64,000 nucleotides of DNA, from NCBI RefSeq assembly GCF_002803155.1, contig NZ_NNBP01000002.1, positions 434,001-498,000 on the forward strand. Direction: 5' to 3'. The stretch comes from Streptomyces sp. CB02959. Lineage in GTDB: Bacteria > Actinomycetota > Actinomycetes > Streptomycetales > Streptomycetaceae. Each line of letters opens with the position of its first letter. Within the stretch, counting starts at the first letter, position 1. Positions 36,537 through 45,040 of the stretch are shown here, in pieces. Position numbers and translations under genes: made by a program. The notes below the pieces were generated by a model. That model was not told the DNA's origin, searched no databases, and saw only the letters and a list, made by a program, of their open reading frames with translations.

Positions 36537-36973
36537 GACGAAAGACTCCGGCACGGGTGATGAGGTCGGCGCTCCGTGCCAGCGGCCTGCCGGGCTATCT
36601 GCGGAAACTGTTCGCACAGGCCGCCCCCGGACGGATGAGCAAGCGGACCGGGGAGCTGCTGCGCGGCCACCTGGTGCTGCTGGTGCACGCCTCACGGTCG
36701 GACGATTCGGTGCTGGATGCCGGGGACGCCTTCGGTGAACTGCGCAGCCGCTGGGCCGTCGAGGGCGGGAACACCGCCGACCTGCTGAAGCTCGTCAGAA
36801 TGGTGGACTACCGTGCTCAGGCGCTGCACGCGCCCGTGGCCGGTGAGCCGGGGGAGGAGACCGGCCCCGCCGCTCTCGCCCAGTTCTGGGCGACGAGCGG
36901 TCACGACATCGAGGAGCTGTCCGGGTTCCTGGCCGATGTCGACCAGGAGGCCGCTGATTGGCTTCCGGGGTGA
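36530..36973 (+). CDS. small helical protein of unknown function in the TIR operon
   Basis: 147 residues from the GTG at 36530, which lies inside the end of the TIR gene (AGAGGG upstream). Basic N-terminus (GRKTPARVMRSALRAS), then predicted helices with RTGELLRGHLVLLVHASR and an acidic C-terminus ending DVDQEAADWLPG. No domain recognised. Overlap on both sides shows that it belongs to the TIR-PaaK operon and may be an adaptor. Confidence 0.7.
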   Translation: MLGRKTPARVMRSALRASGLPGYLRKLFAQAAPGRMSKRTGELLRGHLVLLVHASRSDDSVLDAGDAFGELRSRWAVEGGNTADLLKLVRMVDYRAQALHAPVAGEPGEETGPAALAQFWATSGHDIEELSGFLADVDQEAADWLPG

Positions 36974-38871
36974 GCGGCACGACGGCGTTGACGACGCTCG
37001 CCGAACTGCTCGAGTACTCCCGCCGGCACGTCCCCCACTACCAGTCGCTGGTTCCGCCGGGCCCGGTGACCGGGGAGAACGCGGTCGCGGTGCTGCGTCG
37101 CCTGCCGCTGCTGCGCCGTGCGGCCGTCCGGAGCGAGCGCCCGCGCCTGTGGTCGGCAGAGGGGGACGCCCGCCGGTGGCGGCGGGTGCACACCACCGGA
37201 ACGACCGGTGCGCCCCTGGAGGTCGTCGTCGACGACGCGGCCCAGCACGCGGAACGTGCCGCCCTGCTCCGGCATGCTCGGCGTCACCTCGGTGGGCACA
37301 GCGCTCTGGCGATCACGCATCTGACGCTGCACCTGGCGTCGACCTCCCGCGCGTCGGTCCCACCGGACCTGCCCGACGTCGCGCTGGTGAAGTGGAACCT
37401 CAGCCGTGCCTGGCAGTTGCCGGACGATGAATTCCGTTCCGTGCTGGGGGAGCTGCGCGGGAAGGTGATCACCGTGATGCCGAGCGTCATGGCGGCCCTG
37501 TGCGATCGCCTGGGGCCGTCGAGCGGGATCGCGCCGCGGTTGGTCGTCCTGTCCGGTGAGCAGTTCACCGCGGGCCTGCGGGAACGCATCCAGGAGACGT
37601 TCGAGTGCCCGGTCACCGCCCTCTACACACTCGCCGAGGCCGGCATCGTCGCGCACGAGTGCGGGGAGAGCGGGACGTACCACGTAGAGGAGACGGGTGC
37701 CTTCCTGGAGGTGGTGGGAGAAAGGGGGGATCCGCTGCCGCCCGGGGTCGCCGGCGACGTCGCGGTGACGCCGCTGGTGAATCGCGCCATGCCGCTGCTG
37801 CGCTACGTCAACGGGGACAAGGGCGTCTGGGTCGACGGTCCGTGCGGCTGCCGGCGGCCCGGTCCGCGGCTGGAGCTTCTCGCCGCCCGGACACAGCACG
37901 CCCTGGTGACCGGGCCGAACGGCCATGGGGTGCGGAGGGCCGATCTGGCCAAGCTCTCCAGACAACTCGACCTCAGCGTCTCGCGGATCGCTCGGGACGG
38001 CGACGAGGTCGTGGTGGAACACCATGACCCGCACCCCGCCACGGACCTCCAACGGACCGTGCTCGCCGCGGCGTTGCGTGCGTTTCTGGGAGCCGACCTG
38101 ACCGTCCGGACCCTTCGGACCGCCAGCGCGCCCTCCGCCGCGGGCCCTCCCGCGGATCCGGGCCCCGTCCGGCCCGCGTTCCTGCCACCGGGGGACATCG
38201 CGGCCTGGGCCCGCGGCGTGCTGCGCGGCCGGCCCGGCGTCCAGGCCGCCGTCCTCACCGGCTCGACGCTCGACCCGGCGGCCGTCAGTCGCTTCAGCGA
38301 CATCGACGTCACGGTCGTCATCGACGACGACCCCTGCCAGGAGCAGTGGTACGCACTGGCCGCGGCGATGAACCGGCACCTCGCCACCCTGCGCGTGAAC
38401 GTCACCGAGGCGGCCGGGCTGGCGCGGTCCCCGCTGGTCGCCTGTCGCCTGCTGGCGGAACACCGTCCCGTGGTCGGAACGCTGGCGGAGGCAGGGGTGA
38501 CCTGGCCGACCACCGAGGCTCTGGCCAACGAGGCCCGGTTCTGGGCACAGAACGCCGAGAGCGTGCTGTGGACCCGGCTGACCGCAGCCGATCGGCAGCG
38601 CACGGACCCGGTGCGGGACGCCTGGCTCGCTTCCCGCTTCTGCCTCGACGCACTGCGCTACCGGTTGCTGTGCGAGGGCGTGCGGGTGACGGCGGCCCGT
38701 CATGTCCTCCTGTGGGCGCCGGAGTTCGGGGTGCCGGACGCGACGGGCATCCGGCGTGCCTTCGCCGTGGGGCGCGAGCACCACCCGCCACCCGCGCCCG
38801 GATCGCCGGAGGCGGACGGGTTCCTACGGGCCGCCCTGGCCTGTGTGCGATGGCTGGGCCGGTCTCTGTGA
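36958..38871 (+). CDS. PaaK/CapK-type adenylate-forming enzyme fused to a nucleotidyltransferase domain
   Basis: 637 residues. Residues ~15-400 form an ANL-superfamily domain of the phenylacetate-CoA ligase/CapK/F390-synthetase branch: P-loop-like TTGTTGAP at 79-86, YTLAEAGIVAHE, and RYVNGDKG. Residues ~415-640 form a nucleotidyltransferase fold with GS (435-436) and the metal-binding SDIDV (Asp448, Asp450), followed by a helical tail of the kanamycin-nucleotidyltransferase type. I use the TTG at 36958 because AGGAGG is 7 nt upstream; a GTG at 36970 overlapping the previous stop as GTGA is the alternative. Substrate unknown. I know of no described enzyme with this domain pair. Confidence 0.75.
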   Translation: MASGVSGTTALTTLAELLEYSRRHVPHYQSLVPPGPVTGENAVAVLRRLPLLRRAAVRSERPRLWSAEGDARRWRRVHTTGTTGAPLEVVVDDAAQHAERAALLRHARRHLGGHSALAITHLTLHLASTSRASVPPDLPDVALVKWNLSRAWQLPDDEFRSVLGELRGKVITVMPSVMAALCDRLGPSSGIAPRLVVLSGEQFTAGLRERIQETFECPVTALYTLAEAGIVAHECGESGTYHVEETGAFLEVVGERGDPLPPGVAGDVAVTPLVNRAMPLLRYVNGDKGVWVDGPCGCRRPGPRLELLAARTQHALVTGPNGHGVRRADLAKLSRQLDLSVSRIARDGDEVVVEHHDPHPATDLQRTVLAAALRAFLGADLTVRTLRTASAPSAAGPPADPGPVRPAFLPPGDIAAWARGVLRGRPGVQAAVLTGSTLDPAAVSRFSDIDVTVVIDDDPCQEQWYALAAAMNRHLATLRVNVTEAAGLARSPLVACRLLAEHRPVVGTLAEAGVTWPTTEALANEARFWAQNAESVLWTRLTAADRQRTDPVRDAWLASRFCLDALRYRLLCEGVRVTAARHVLLWAPEFGVPDATGIRRAFAVGREHHPPPAPGSPEADGFLRAALACVRWLGRSL

Positions 38872-39012
38872 CCCCGTCCGACGGCACACGGCCGGCACGA
38901 CGGCCAGGACACCGGACCACCGAGGAGGAGGGAGCCATCCGGCGACCCTTCGCTCCCGGATCACCGCACGATACCGTCGTCGGGTCGGGACCGAGGCGGC
39001 TCGGCAGGGGGG

Positions 39013-41220
39013 ATGTACGAGGTGAGCGCGAGCGCGGCTGACGGTGCCGGTCAGGATGCCCCGGAGCAGCAGAGCGGGGTGTCCGGCACCCCACGGGTAT
39101 CGGGCGGTGTGCACAACACCGTCTCGGGCGGGGTCTTCTACGGTCCGGTGATCCAGGGCGGGCAGGTGACCATCACGGCCCCGCAACGGCCGGCGGGCGC
39201 GCCCTCCGGCGGATTTCCGCCGCCGTCGTCGGTTCACATCGGCCACGAGGCGGAACTGGCCTCTCTGGTGGCCGCTCTGGACCCGGCCGGCCGTCCTTCC
39301 GGACCCGCCGCCTGCCTGGTCACCGGGCCGGGCGGGGTGGGCAAGAGCGAGCTGCTGCTCCAGGCCGCCCACACCGTGCACCGGCAACGGCGATTCCCCG
39401 GAGGCGTCGTCTTCGTCGATCTCCAAGGGCACGCGTCGGGCACGCCCCCGCTTCCACCAGGGGAGGCCCTCGGGCGCCTGCTCCACCAGCTCGGCGTCCC
39501 GGAGCAGGCGATCCCGGCGCACACCGAGGACCGGGCCGCCGCCTACCGCAGGCACCTGGCAGAGCAGCCCGTGCTCGTACTGCTGGACAACGCGCACGAC
39601 AGTGACCAGGTGCACTCGATGCTCCCGCCGCCCGGTGGGAGCAGGGCGGTGGTGTCGAGCAGACGGCTGCTCCCCGCGCTGGACGACGCCCACCGCATCG
39701 CCCTCGACGTCCTGCCACCCGACGCCGCGGTCCGGTTGCTGGTCGAGGTGTCCGGGCACCCCGGTGCCGGGGCGGGCGATCCGGCCGCGGCGGAGCTGAT
39801 GCGGCACGCCGAACGGATCGCCCAGCGATGCGGAGGACTGCCGCTGGCGCTGCGCATCGCGGCTGCCCGGGTACGCGGAAAGCAGCCGGCGGCCTTCGCC
39901 GACCTGGCCACATGGCTGGCGGACGAGCAGAGCAGGCTGTACGAACTCGACGACGGGGAGCGCCGGATGACCTCCGTGCTGGCGGTCTCGTACCGGGACC
40001 TCGACCAGGACCAGCAGCGGCTGTTCGCGCTGTGCGGCGTCACCCCCGGCCCCCGATGGGGAATCCACGCCGCCGCCGCTCTCATGGGCCTTCCGCCGGC
40101 CCGGGTCCGCCGCCTGCTGGAGGGCCTGTGCGGCGCCCACATGATGCAGGAGGAAGAGCGAGGGCGCTATCGGATGCACGGGCTGGTCCACGACTACGCC
40201 CGAGAGAGGGCCGGGGAGGATCTGGCACCCTCCGGGCGGGCAGCCGCCGTTGACCGACTGGTCGATCACTACCTGGCCACCGCGGACCGCGCCGACCGCG
40301 TGCTGTCGCCCCACCGCTACCGCCTTCAGGACGAGCTGGGACTCCCGTCCGGCATCACCCCGGAGCTCCCGTCCCGGAGCGCTGCCCTCTCCTGGCTGTC
40401 CACCGAATGCGACAACCTCGTGGGCATCTGCCGGGCCGCTGCCGAGTCCACGGCGCCGGAGCGCAGTTGGTTGCTCGCCGACGCGCTGCGCGGGTACTTC
40501 TTCCTCGCCAAGGCGTGGGCACCGTGGGAGGGCACCCACCGAGTGGCGCTCGCTGCCGCCGAGCGGGCCGGCGCACACCGCGAGCAGGGCATCCTGCACA
40601 ACAGCCTGGGGCTGGCGCTACTGGAACAGCGCGACCTGACGCGTGCCGCCACGCACTATTCGGCCGCCGCACGCCACTTCGAGACCGCGGGGGACGCGCA
40701 CGGAAGCGCGAACGCGATAGAGAACCATGCGTGGGTACGGCACTACTCCGAGGACTACGCCGGGGCTCTGGACGAACACCTTCAGGCGCTACGGCAGTAC
40801 GAGCTGCTGGGGGCGGAGCGGAACCGCGCCATCACCTTGCGGGGCATGTCGCTGGCCGAGATGGAACTCGGTCGTACCACGGACGCCATCGAGCATCTGC
40901 GCGAGGCCGGGCGGATCTTCGACGAACGGGATCTGCACCTGGACGCGGCGATGACGCTCAACGGGCTGGGCGAGGCGTATGCCAAGGCCGGTGATCTGAG
41001 GGCGGCCCGGTTGCATCTGCTGCGGGCCCTGCGCCTGAGCCGGTCCTGCGGCAGCACGTACGAGGAGGCCCGGGCACGCCGTGGCCTGGGCTCGGTCAGC
41101 AGGGCCGTCTCACCGCGGCTCGCCGTGCACCACTGGGAGCGCGCCCTGCACCACTACACCGAACTGGGGTCGCCCGAGGCGGAGACCGTGCGCGCCCTGA
41201 TCGCGGAGGTACGCGCATAG
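39013..41220 (+). CDS. NB-ARC/TPR protein with N-terminal RHIM-like amyloid motif
   Basis: 735 residues. Residues ~30-55 carry HNTVSGGVFYGPVIQGGQ, the G-x-x-Q-G type motif of actinobacterial amyloid signalling sequences. Residues ~75-390 are an AfsR-like NB-ARC ATPase: P-loop TGPGGVGKS (Lys111), LVLLDNAHD Walker B, CGGLPLALRIAAA, and MHGLVHDYARE. Residues ~480-735 are TPR repeats. There is no OmpR-type DNA-binding domain, so it is not a classical SARP activator. The ATG at 39013 abuts GGGGGG; the GTG at 39022, 9 nt from it, may be the true start. It is 141 bp after the PaaK fusion, so it may be a separate unit. Confidence 0.82.
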   Translation: MYEVSASAADGAGQDAPEQQSGVSGTPRVSGGVHNTVSGGVFYGPVIQGGQVTITAPQRPAGAPSGGFPPPSSVHIGHEAELASLVAALDPAGRPSGPAACLVTGPGGVGKSELLLQAAHTVHRQRRFPGGVVFVDLQGHASGTPPLPPGEALGRLLHQLGVPEQAIPAHTEDRAAAYRRHLAEQPVLVLLDNAHDSDQVHSMLPPPGGSRAVVSSRRLLPALDDAHRIALDVLPPDAAVRLLVEVSGHPGAGAGDPAAAELMRHAERIAQRCGGLPLALRIAAARVRGKQPAAFADLATWLADEQSRLYELDDGERRMTSVLAVSYRDLDQDQQRLFALCGVTPGPRWGIHAAAALMGLPPARVRRLLEGLCGAHMMQEEERGRYRMHGLVHDYARERAGEDLAPSGRAAAVDRLVDHYLATADRADRVLSPHRYRLQDELGLPSGITPELPSRSAALSWLSTECDNLVGICRAAAESTAPERSWLLADALRGYFFLAKAWAPWEGTHRVALAAAERAGAHREQGILHNSLGLALLEQRDLTRAATHYSAAARHFETAGDAHGSANAIENHAWVRHYSEDYAGALDEHLQALRQYELLGAERNRAITLRGMSLAEMELGRTTDAIEHLREAGRIFDERDLHLDAAMTLNGLGEAYAKAGDLRAARLHLLRALRLSRSCGSTYEEARARRGLGSVSRAVSPRLAVHHWERALHHYTELGSPEAETVRALIAEVRA

Positions 41221-41330
41221 CGCCGACCTTTGTCGGTAGCCGAGTTGGCGGTTCCTGATGGGTTTCCGGTCTCCTGTGCGGCGCTCGGCGGCGCGGGAGA
41301 CGGCTGTCGTGACTTGCCCGGTGTTCCGTG

Positions 41331-41391
41331 TTCGGTGCCTGGGGGCCGATGCCGGGGGTTCGATGCCTGGCGTTGGGTGTCTGGGGTTCGG
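41331..41391. repeat. imperfect 14-bp tandem repeat
   Basis: About four and a half degenerate copies of TTCGRTGCCTGGGG in the 319-bp gap between the NB-ARC gene and the next gene. The rest of the gap (41221-41539) is non-coding and GT-rich, then AT-rich near 41480-41510, where a promoter for the downstream gene is likely. Confidence 0.6.
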
Positions 41392-41539
41392 GCCCGCGCC
41401 TTCGTCGGGTGTCGGCCGGGTGCCTGGGTGGGATGCCAGTCGCGCCCCGTCCGTCCATCCCCTCCCCAAGAGGTAATGAAATAGTAAAACCCCTGGTATG
41501 GTCGGAAATTCACCAAGTGATCCGGCTGAAGGATTCTGC

Positions 41540-42430
41540 ATGACCACGCCCGTCTCCCCGGACGGTCCCGCGCCCGCGGACCCGCGGTCGCCGGACCGCG
41601 ACCCGTGGGCCCCGCCGACCACCGAGGGCGCCGCGCAGCCCGCGTCGCCGTACCCGCCGCCGGTGTGGGTCCGGCCGCCGGGCAACGGCATGCCCATCGC
41701 CGCCCTGGTGCTCGGTCTGGTGGGCATCGGCCTCGGCCTGTTCGTCGTCCTGTTCTGGGTGTCCTGGCTGCCGGCCGCGCTGGCCGTGGTGTTCGGCTGC
41801 GTCGGACTGAGTCAGGTGCACAGCGGCCGGGCCACCAAGAAGGCCATGGCGCTGAGCGGCGTCATCATGGGCGTCATCGGTCTGCTCCTGGCCGTGGCCA
41901 CTGCGGTGTTCACCGTCGTGCTGGTCAAGGGGGCGGTCGACGAAGCCCGCAAGGAGGTCAAGGAGGCCACCGACGAGGCCAGCGCGAAGGCCAAGGCGGC
42001 CGAGGACGCGGCGGCTGCCGCCGAGAAGGCCCGGCACCTGACCTTCGGCCGGTCGTACACCTTCGGCAACGGTCTCAAGGTCACGGTCGCCAAGCCGGAG
42101 CCGTTCGTCCCGGACGCCTTCGCCAACGGCCACGCCAAGGGCAACAAGGCCGTCGAGGTCACCGTCACTGTGGTCAACACCGGTAGCAAGCGGGTCTCCG
42201 TCGAGACCGGGCTGCCCGACGTCAACGACGCGGACGGTGCGTCGGCGGAGTTGGTGATCGACGGGAGCGGGCGGCAGAAGGTGCTCACCGGCTACGTCCT
42301 CCCCGGCAAGGAGGCCGTCGGCAGATACGCGTTCTCCCTGCCGCCCGACGCCGCCGACGCGATGGAGGTCGAGTTCAGCCCGGACGCCATGCGGTGGGAG
42401 GACGCCTACTGGAGCGGCCCGACCTCCTGA
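41540..42430 (+). CDS. membrane protein with DUF4190 helices and a DUF4352 outer domain
   Basis: 296 residues, ATG at 41540 with GAAGGA upstream. N-terminal ~55 residues are Pro-rich cytoplasmic linker; residues ~60-140 form two or three transmembrane helices of the DUF4190 type (AALVLGLVGIGLGLFVVLFWVS). A charged KEVKEATDEASAKAKAAEDA coiled stretch follows, and the C-terminal ~120 residues are an Ig-like DUF4352 domain (AVEVTVTVVNTGSKRV). Role unknown; anchored in the membrane with the last domain outside. Confidence 0.8.
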   Translation: MTTPVSPDGPAPADPRSPDRDPWAPPTTEGAAQPASPYPPPVWVRPPGNGMPIAALVLGLVGIGLGLFVVLFWVSWLPAALAVVFGCVGLSQVHSGRATKKAMALSGVIMGVIGLLLAVATAVFTVVLVKGAVDEARKEVKEATDEASAKAKAAEDAAAAAEKARHLTFGRSYTFGNGLKVTVAKPEPFVPDAFANGHAKGNKAVEVTVTVVNTGSKRVSVETGLPDVNDADGASAELVIDGSGRQKVLTGYVLPGKEAVGRYAFSLPPDAADAMEVEFSPDAMRWEDAYWSGPTS

Positions 42431-42452
42431 CGGCCTCGCCCTCGCCCTCGCG

Positions 42453-43256
42453 CTACGCCGACGGGGACGCAGGCCCGGAGCTGCCGGCGCCGTACGGGCC
42501 GTGGTCGAGGATGCCCTGGGCGCGGGCGGCGGTGAGCCAGCTGGGGAACTCCCCGAGCAGCCGGTCGTAGAGTTCGGCGTCCGGCAGGGAGCGGGGTTGG
42601 GTGCCGGCGGGGAAGAACCCGGCGTTGTCGACGATGCGGCGGCCGGGGACCGGGAGTTCGTCCAGCCGACGGAGGAAGTCGAACTCCCGGTGTTCGGGAT
42701 CGCCGAAGCCGATGAACTGCCAGAACAGCGGCAGTCGGGCCGCCTTGCACAGCCACTTCTCGGCAGCGGTCCGGCTGGTGGGTCCACCGTCGGTCTGGAA
42801 CACCACCAGCGCCGGGGCGGTTGCCCCGGAAGCGAGGTAGTGGTCGAGTACGGCGTCCATCCCGGCCTCGTAGTGGGTGCGCCCCATGTGCCCCGACTGC
42901 TCGTGGAAGGCGGCCACGCGCCCTCGGTAGTGGTCCAGGCTGAGCTCGTGCACTCCGTCGACGTCGGTGGAGAAGAACACCAGCGGGACGACCGCGTCAT
43001 CGTCGAGGTGCGCGGAGACGGCCAGCACCTGTTCGGCCAGGTGCTGCATCGTGCCGTCCTTGTAGTACGGGCGCATCGAACCCGACCGGTCCAGCACCAG
43101 GTACACCGCGGCCCGCTGCCCCTCCAACCCGTGCTTGCGCAGGCTGACTCCGGCCTGCTTGTAGAGGTTCACCAGCGGCGGCGCGGTCTGCTGCACCTTC
43201 TCCAGACCCAGTGGACTCAGTGGACTCGGCGCACTCAGCGGACTCAGCGGACTCAT
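42453..43256 (-). CDS. vWA-domain protein (TerF-like)
   Basis: 267 residues. von Willebrand factor A domain with a complete MIDAS: DRSGSM near residue 55, a Thr in GRTHYEAG and an Asp in FQTDGGP. The first ~20 residues are SPL-rich, from a micro-repeat (GGACTCAGT units near 43210-43255). The body matches vWA proteins associated with tellurium-resistance/stress clusters in Streptomyces. No ter genes are adjacent, so a stand-alone stress role is only inferred. Start ATG at 43256 with GGGAG upstream. Confidence 0.82.
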   Translation of the reverse strand: MSPLSPLSAPSPLSPLGLEKVQQTAPPLVNLYKQAGVSLRKHGLEGQRAAVYLVLDRSGSMRPYYKDGTMQHLAEQVLAVSAHLDDDAVVPLVFFSTDVDGVHELSLDHYRGRVAAFHEQSGHMGRTHYEAGMDAVLDHYLASGATAPALVVFQTDGGPTSRTAAEKWLCKAARLPLFWQFIGFGDPEHREFDFLRRLDELPVPGRRIVDNAGFFPAGTQPRSLPDAELYDRLLGEFPSWLTAARAQGILDHGPYGAGSSGPASPSA

Positions 43257-43396
43257 TGATCGGGCTCCTTTCCCTTTCGGGAGCCTACGCACCCGGTGAC
43301 GTCGGAGCCGCCGCGGTGCGTCGCGCGCAGCGCTCCGGCCACCGTTCCCCGAGGCTCGGCCGATCGTGACCGAGACCGGGACCGAGACTCCGCCGG

Positions 43397-44236
43397 TTAC
43401 CGGCGCGGTATGGCCGAGAAGGTGAAGCCGTGCTCGATCGCGGGGTAGGCCAAGTCGTCCTGGAGGGACAAACTGCCTTCTGATTCCGCCGAGTACCAGT
43501 AGTTGAGCGACTTCTTCAGTGTCGCGAGGACGCCGGCCTCCTCCTCCATGGCCTTTGTGCCGCAGGTGCGCCGCGTCGTCAGGACGGGGTCGTGGAAGGA
43601 GACGTGGACGCCGGCGAACGCGGCTTCGGCGGTGAAGTCGTTGCGCCTGGCCTGGGCGAGTGTGATGTCGTCGCCCAGGCGGTTCTTGACGTGCAGCTTG
43701 GTGTAGCCGCCGGGACGCTCCGTGGAGGGCGAGACCTCGCCGCCGAAGACCGCCTTCACCTTCTTCTCGAAGTCCGCCAGCGGTGGTGTGCGGGCCACGT
43801 CGTCCGGATGGCACGGCCCCGGCCCACCCTCCGGCACAGCGGGCGGCAGGGACGGCGCGGGGAGGGGAGCCGCCGCCTCGCCCAGTGTCAGGCGGGTGGC
43901 CGTCACCTCGGACTTCGCGTGGAACGGTGTGCAGCCGTAACTGCCCGATGCCGTCCCGTCGTCGTCCATGGCGATCCATGGCCGGGCCTCGGACGGCAGC
44001 GTCTCCTCATGGCCACCGATCGTGACCGCCTGGATCATCCAGACCCCTCCCGACAGCAGCCCGCCCGCCCCCGCCGGCCGCTGCTTCGCGGGTGGGGCGG
44101 AGGCCGTGGTGCCCTCCGACGCACCGCCGTCCCTTCCGCCGCGCGGGGCCGCCGAGCCACCGCACGCGGACAGCGCGAGGAGTGCGGTCACGGTGGCGGT
44201 GACGGAGACGAGCAGGAATCTTCGGGCCAACTGCAT
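43397..44236 (-). CDS. secreted lipoprotein with META-like domains
   Basis: 279 residues. Lipoprotein signal: basic QLARRF, hydrophobic LLVSVTATVTALLAL and lipobox LSAC, followed by a Gly/Ser-rich linker. The remainder has two parts resembling META (HslJ-type) folds: GGVWMIQAVTIGG with SYGCTPFHAK, and a later YTKLHVKN/LTTRRTCGT region with paired cysteines. Function unknown. ATG at 44236, only 5 bp after the stop of the upstream zinc-ribbon gene, so the two are one operon. Confidence 0.75.
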   Translation of the reverse strand: MQLARRFLLVSVTATVTALLALSACGGSAAPRGGRDGGASEGTTASAPPAKQRPAGAGGLLSGGVWMIQAVTIGGHEETLPSEARPWIAMDDDGTASGSYGCTPFHAKSEVTATRLTLGEAAAPLPAPSLPPAVPEGGPGPCHPDDVARTPPLADFEKKVKAVFGGEVSPSTERPGGYTKLHVKNRLGDDITLAQARRNDFTAEAAFAGVHVSFHDPVLTTRRTCGTKAMEEEAGVLATLKKSLNYWYSAESEGSLSLQDDLAYPAIEHGFTFSAIPRR

Positions 44237-44241
44237 GGAGA

Positions 44242-44892
44242 TCAGGACGCAAGATCCGTATGAGGGGTTCCGGTTGCCTTCGGCGCGGCGGCCAGCATCT
44301 CTTCGACGGCCCGCTCCAGAACGGCGGCCCTCTGCGCCGGGGCGCTCCTCTTGACCTGGGCGTTCACCCGCTGGGCCAGTTCGGTGGTCGGGAGGAGCCC
44401 CACCAGGAGGACCGGCAACAGCAGGCGCCGGGCGAGGAGTTCGTCGTCCGAGGTGATCCGCGGTCGCCGCACGACCGAGACGTTGACCCGGACGGCGTGT
44501 TCGTTGCCGGGCCGGACGCCGGGCCGATCCGTCTCGATCGCGGCATAGCGGAAGCCGTGCGCCCGGTCGCAGTCGGCGCAACCCACCGGACCGCGACTCA
44601 GCCGATCACCGCAGGCGGAGCAGACCAGCCTGTCGAGCGCGGCGTCCACCAACCGCCAGTCGTGGCGGTCGGGTTCCGCCACCACCATCTCCGCAAGCGC
44701 CACCTCCTGGTCGCCGCGGTCGCTCCCGTCCGCGCCACCGAGGTTCCACTCGTGCAGAAAGGCGGACCACTCACCTTCCACGATGCCGTCCACCAGCGCA
44801 CGGCAGGCCGTACAGTCCGGGGCTCCGCCGTACTCGTATCCGCCGCACTCCGCACAGCGCCGCAAGGCCGCCCCCACCGCAGGTCTGGCCAT
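44242..44892 (-). CDS. zinc-ribbon protein of unknown function
   Basis: 216 residues, ATG at 44892 with GGAGGG 6 nt upstream. Two pairs of zinc knuckles: CAEC and CTAC near the N-terminus, CSAC and CADC in the middle. A hydrophobic stretch (LLLPVLLVGLLP) near residue 150 may be a membrane segment. Possibly a membrane-tied partner of the lipoprotein encoded 5 bp downstream. Confidence 0.7.
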   Translation of the reverse strand: MARPAVGAALRRCAECGGYEYGGAPDCTACRALVDGIVEGEWSAFLHEWNLGGADGSDRGDQEVALAEMVVAEPDRHDWRLVDAALDRLVCSACGDRLSRGPVGCADCDRAHGFRYAAIETDRPGVRPGNEHAVRVNVSVVRRPRITSDDELLARRLLLPVLLVGLLPTTELAQRVNAQVKRSAPAQRAAVLERAVEEMLAAAPKATGTPHTDLAS

Positions 44893-44951
44893 GCGCCCTC
44901 CTCCGTCGCTGCCGGTGCGGCACATCGGACGACCGGCGATCCACCTCGTAT

Positions 44952-44983
<32 letters not shown>

Positions 44984-45040
44984 GTGATTTTCCCGCGACG
45001 GGACGGGGTCGGGGAAATGAATTACGGCGGCGGTGCCTGC

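Noticed and set aside
39013..41220. AfsR/SARP pathway regulator for the lanthipeptide cluster
   Set aside because: It has NB-ARC and TPR parts but no OmpR-type DNA-binding domain or bacterial transcription activation domain; the amyloid motif suggests a signalling role instead.
43210..43256. Separate mobile or regulatory repeat of GGACTCAGT units
   Set aside because: It lies inside the start of the vWA gene and encodes an S-P-L repeat at the protein's N-terminus; simple coding microrepeat.
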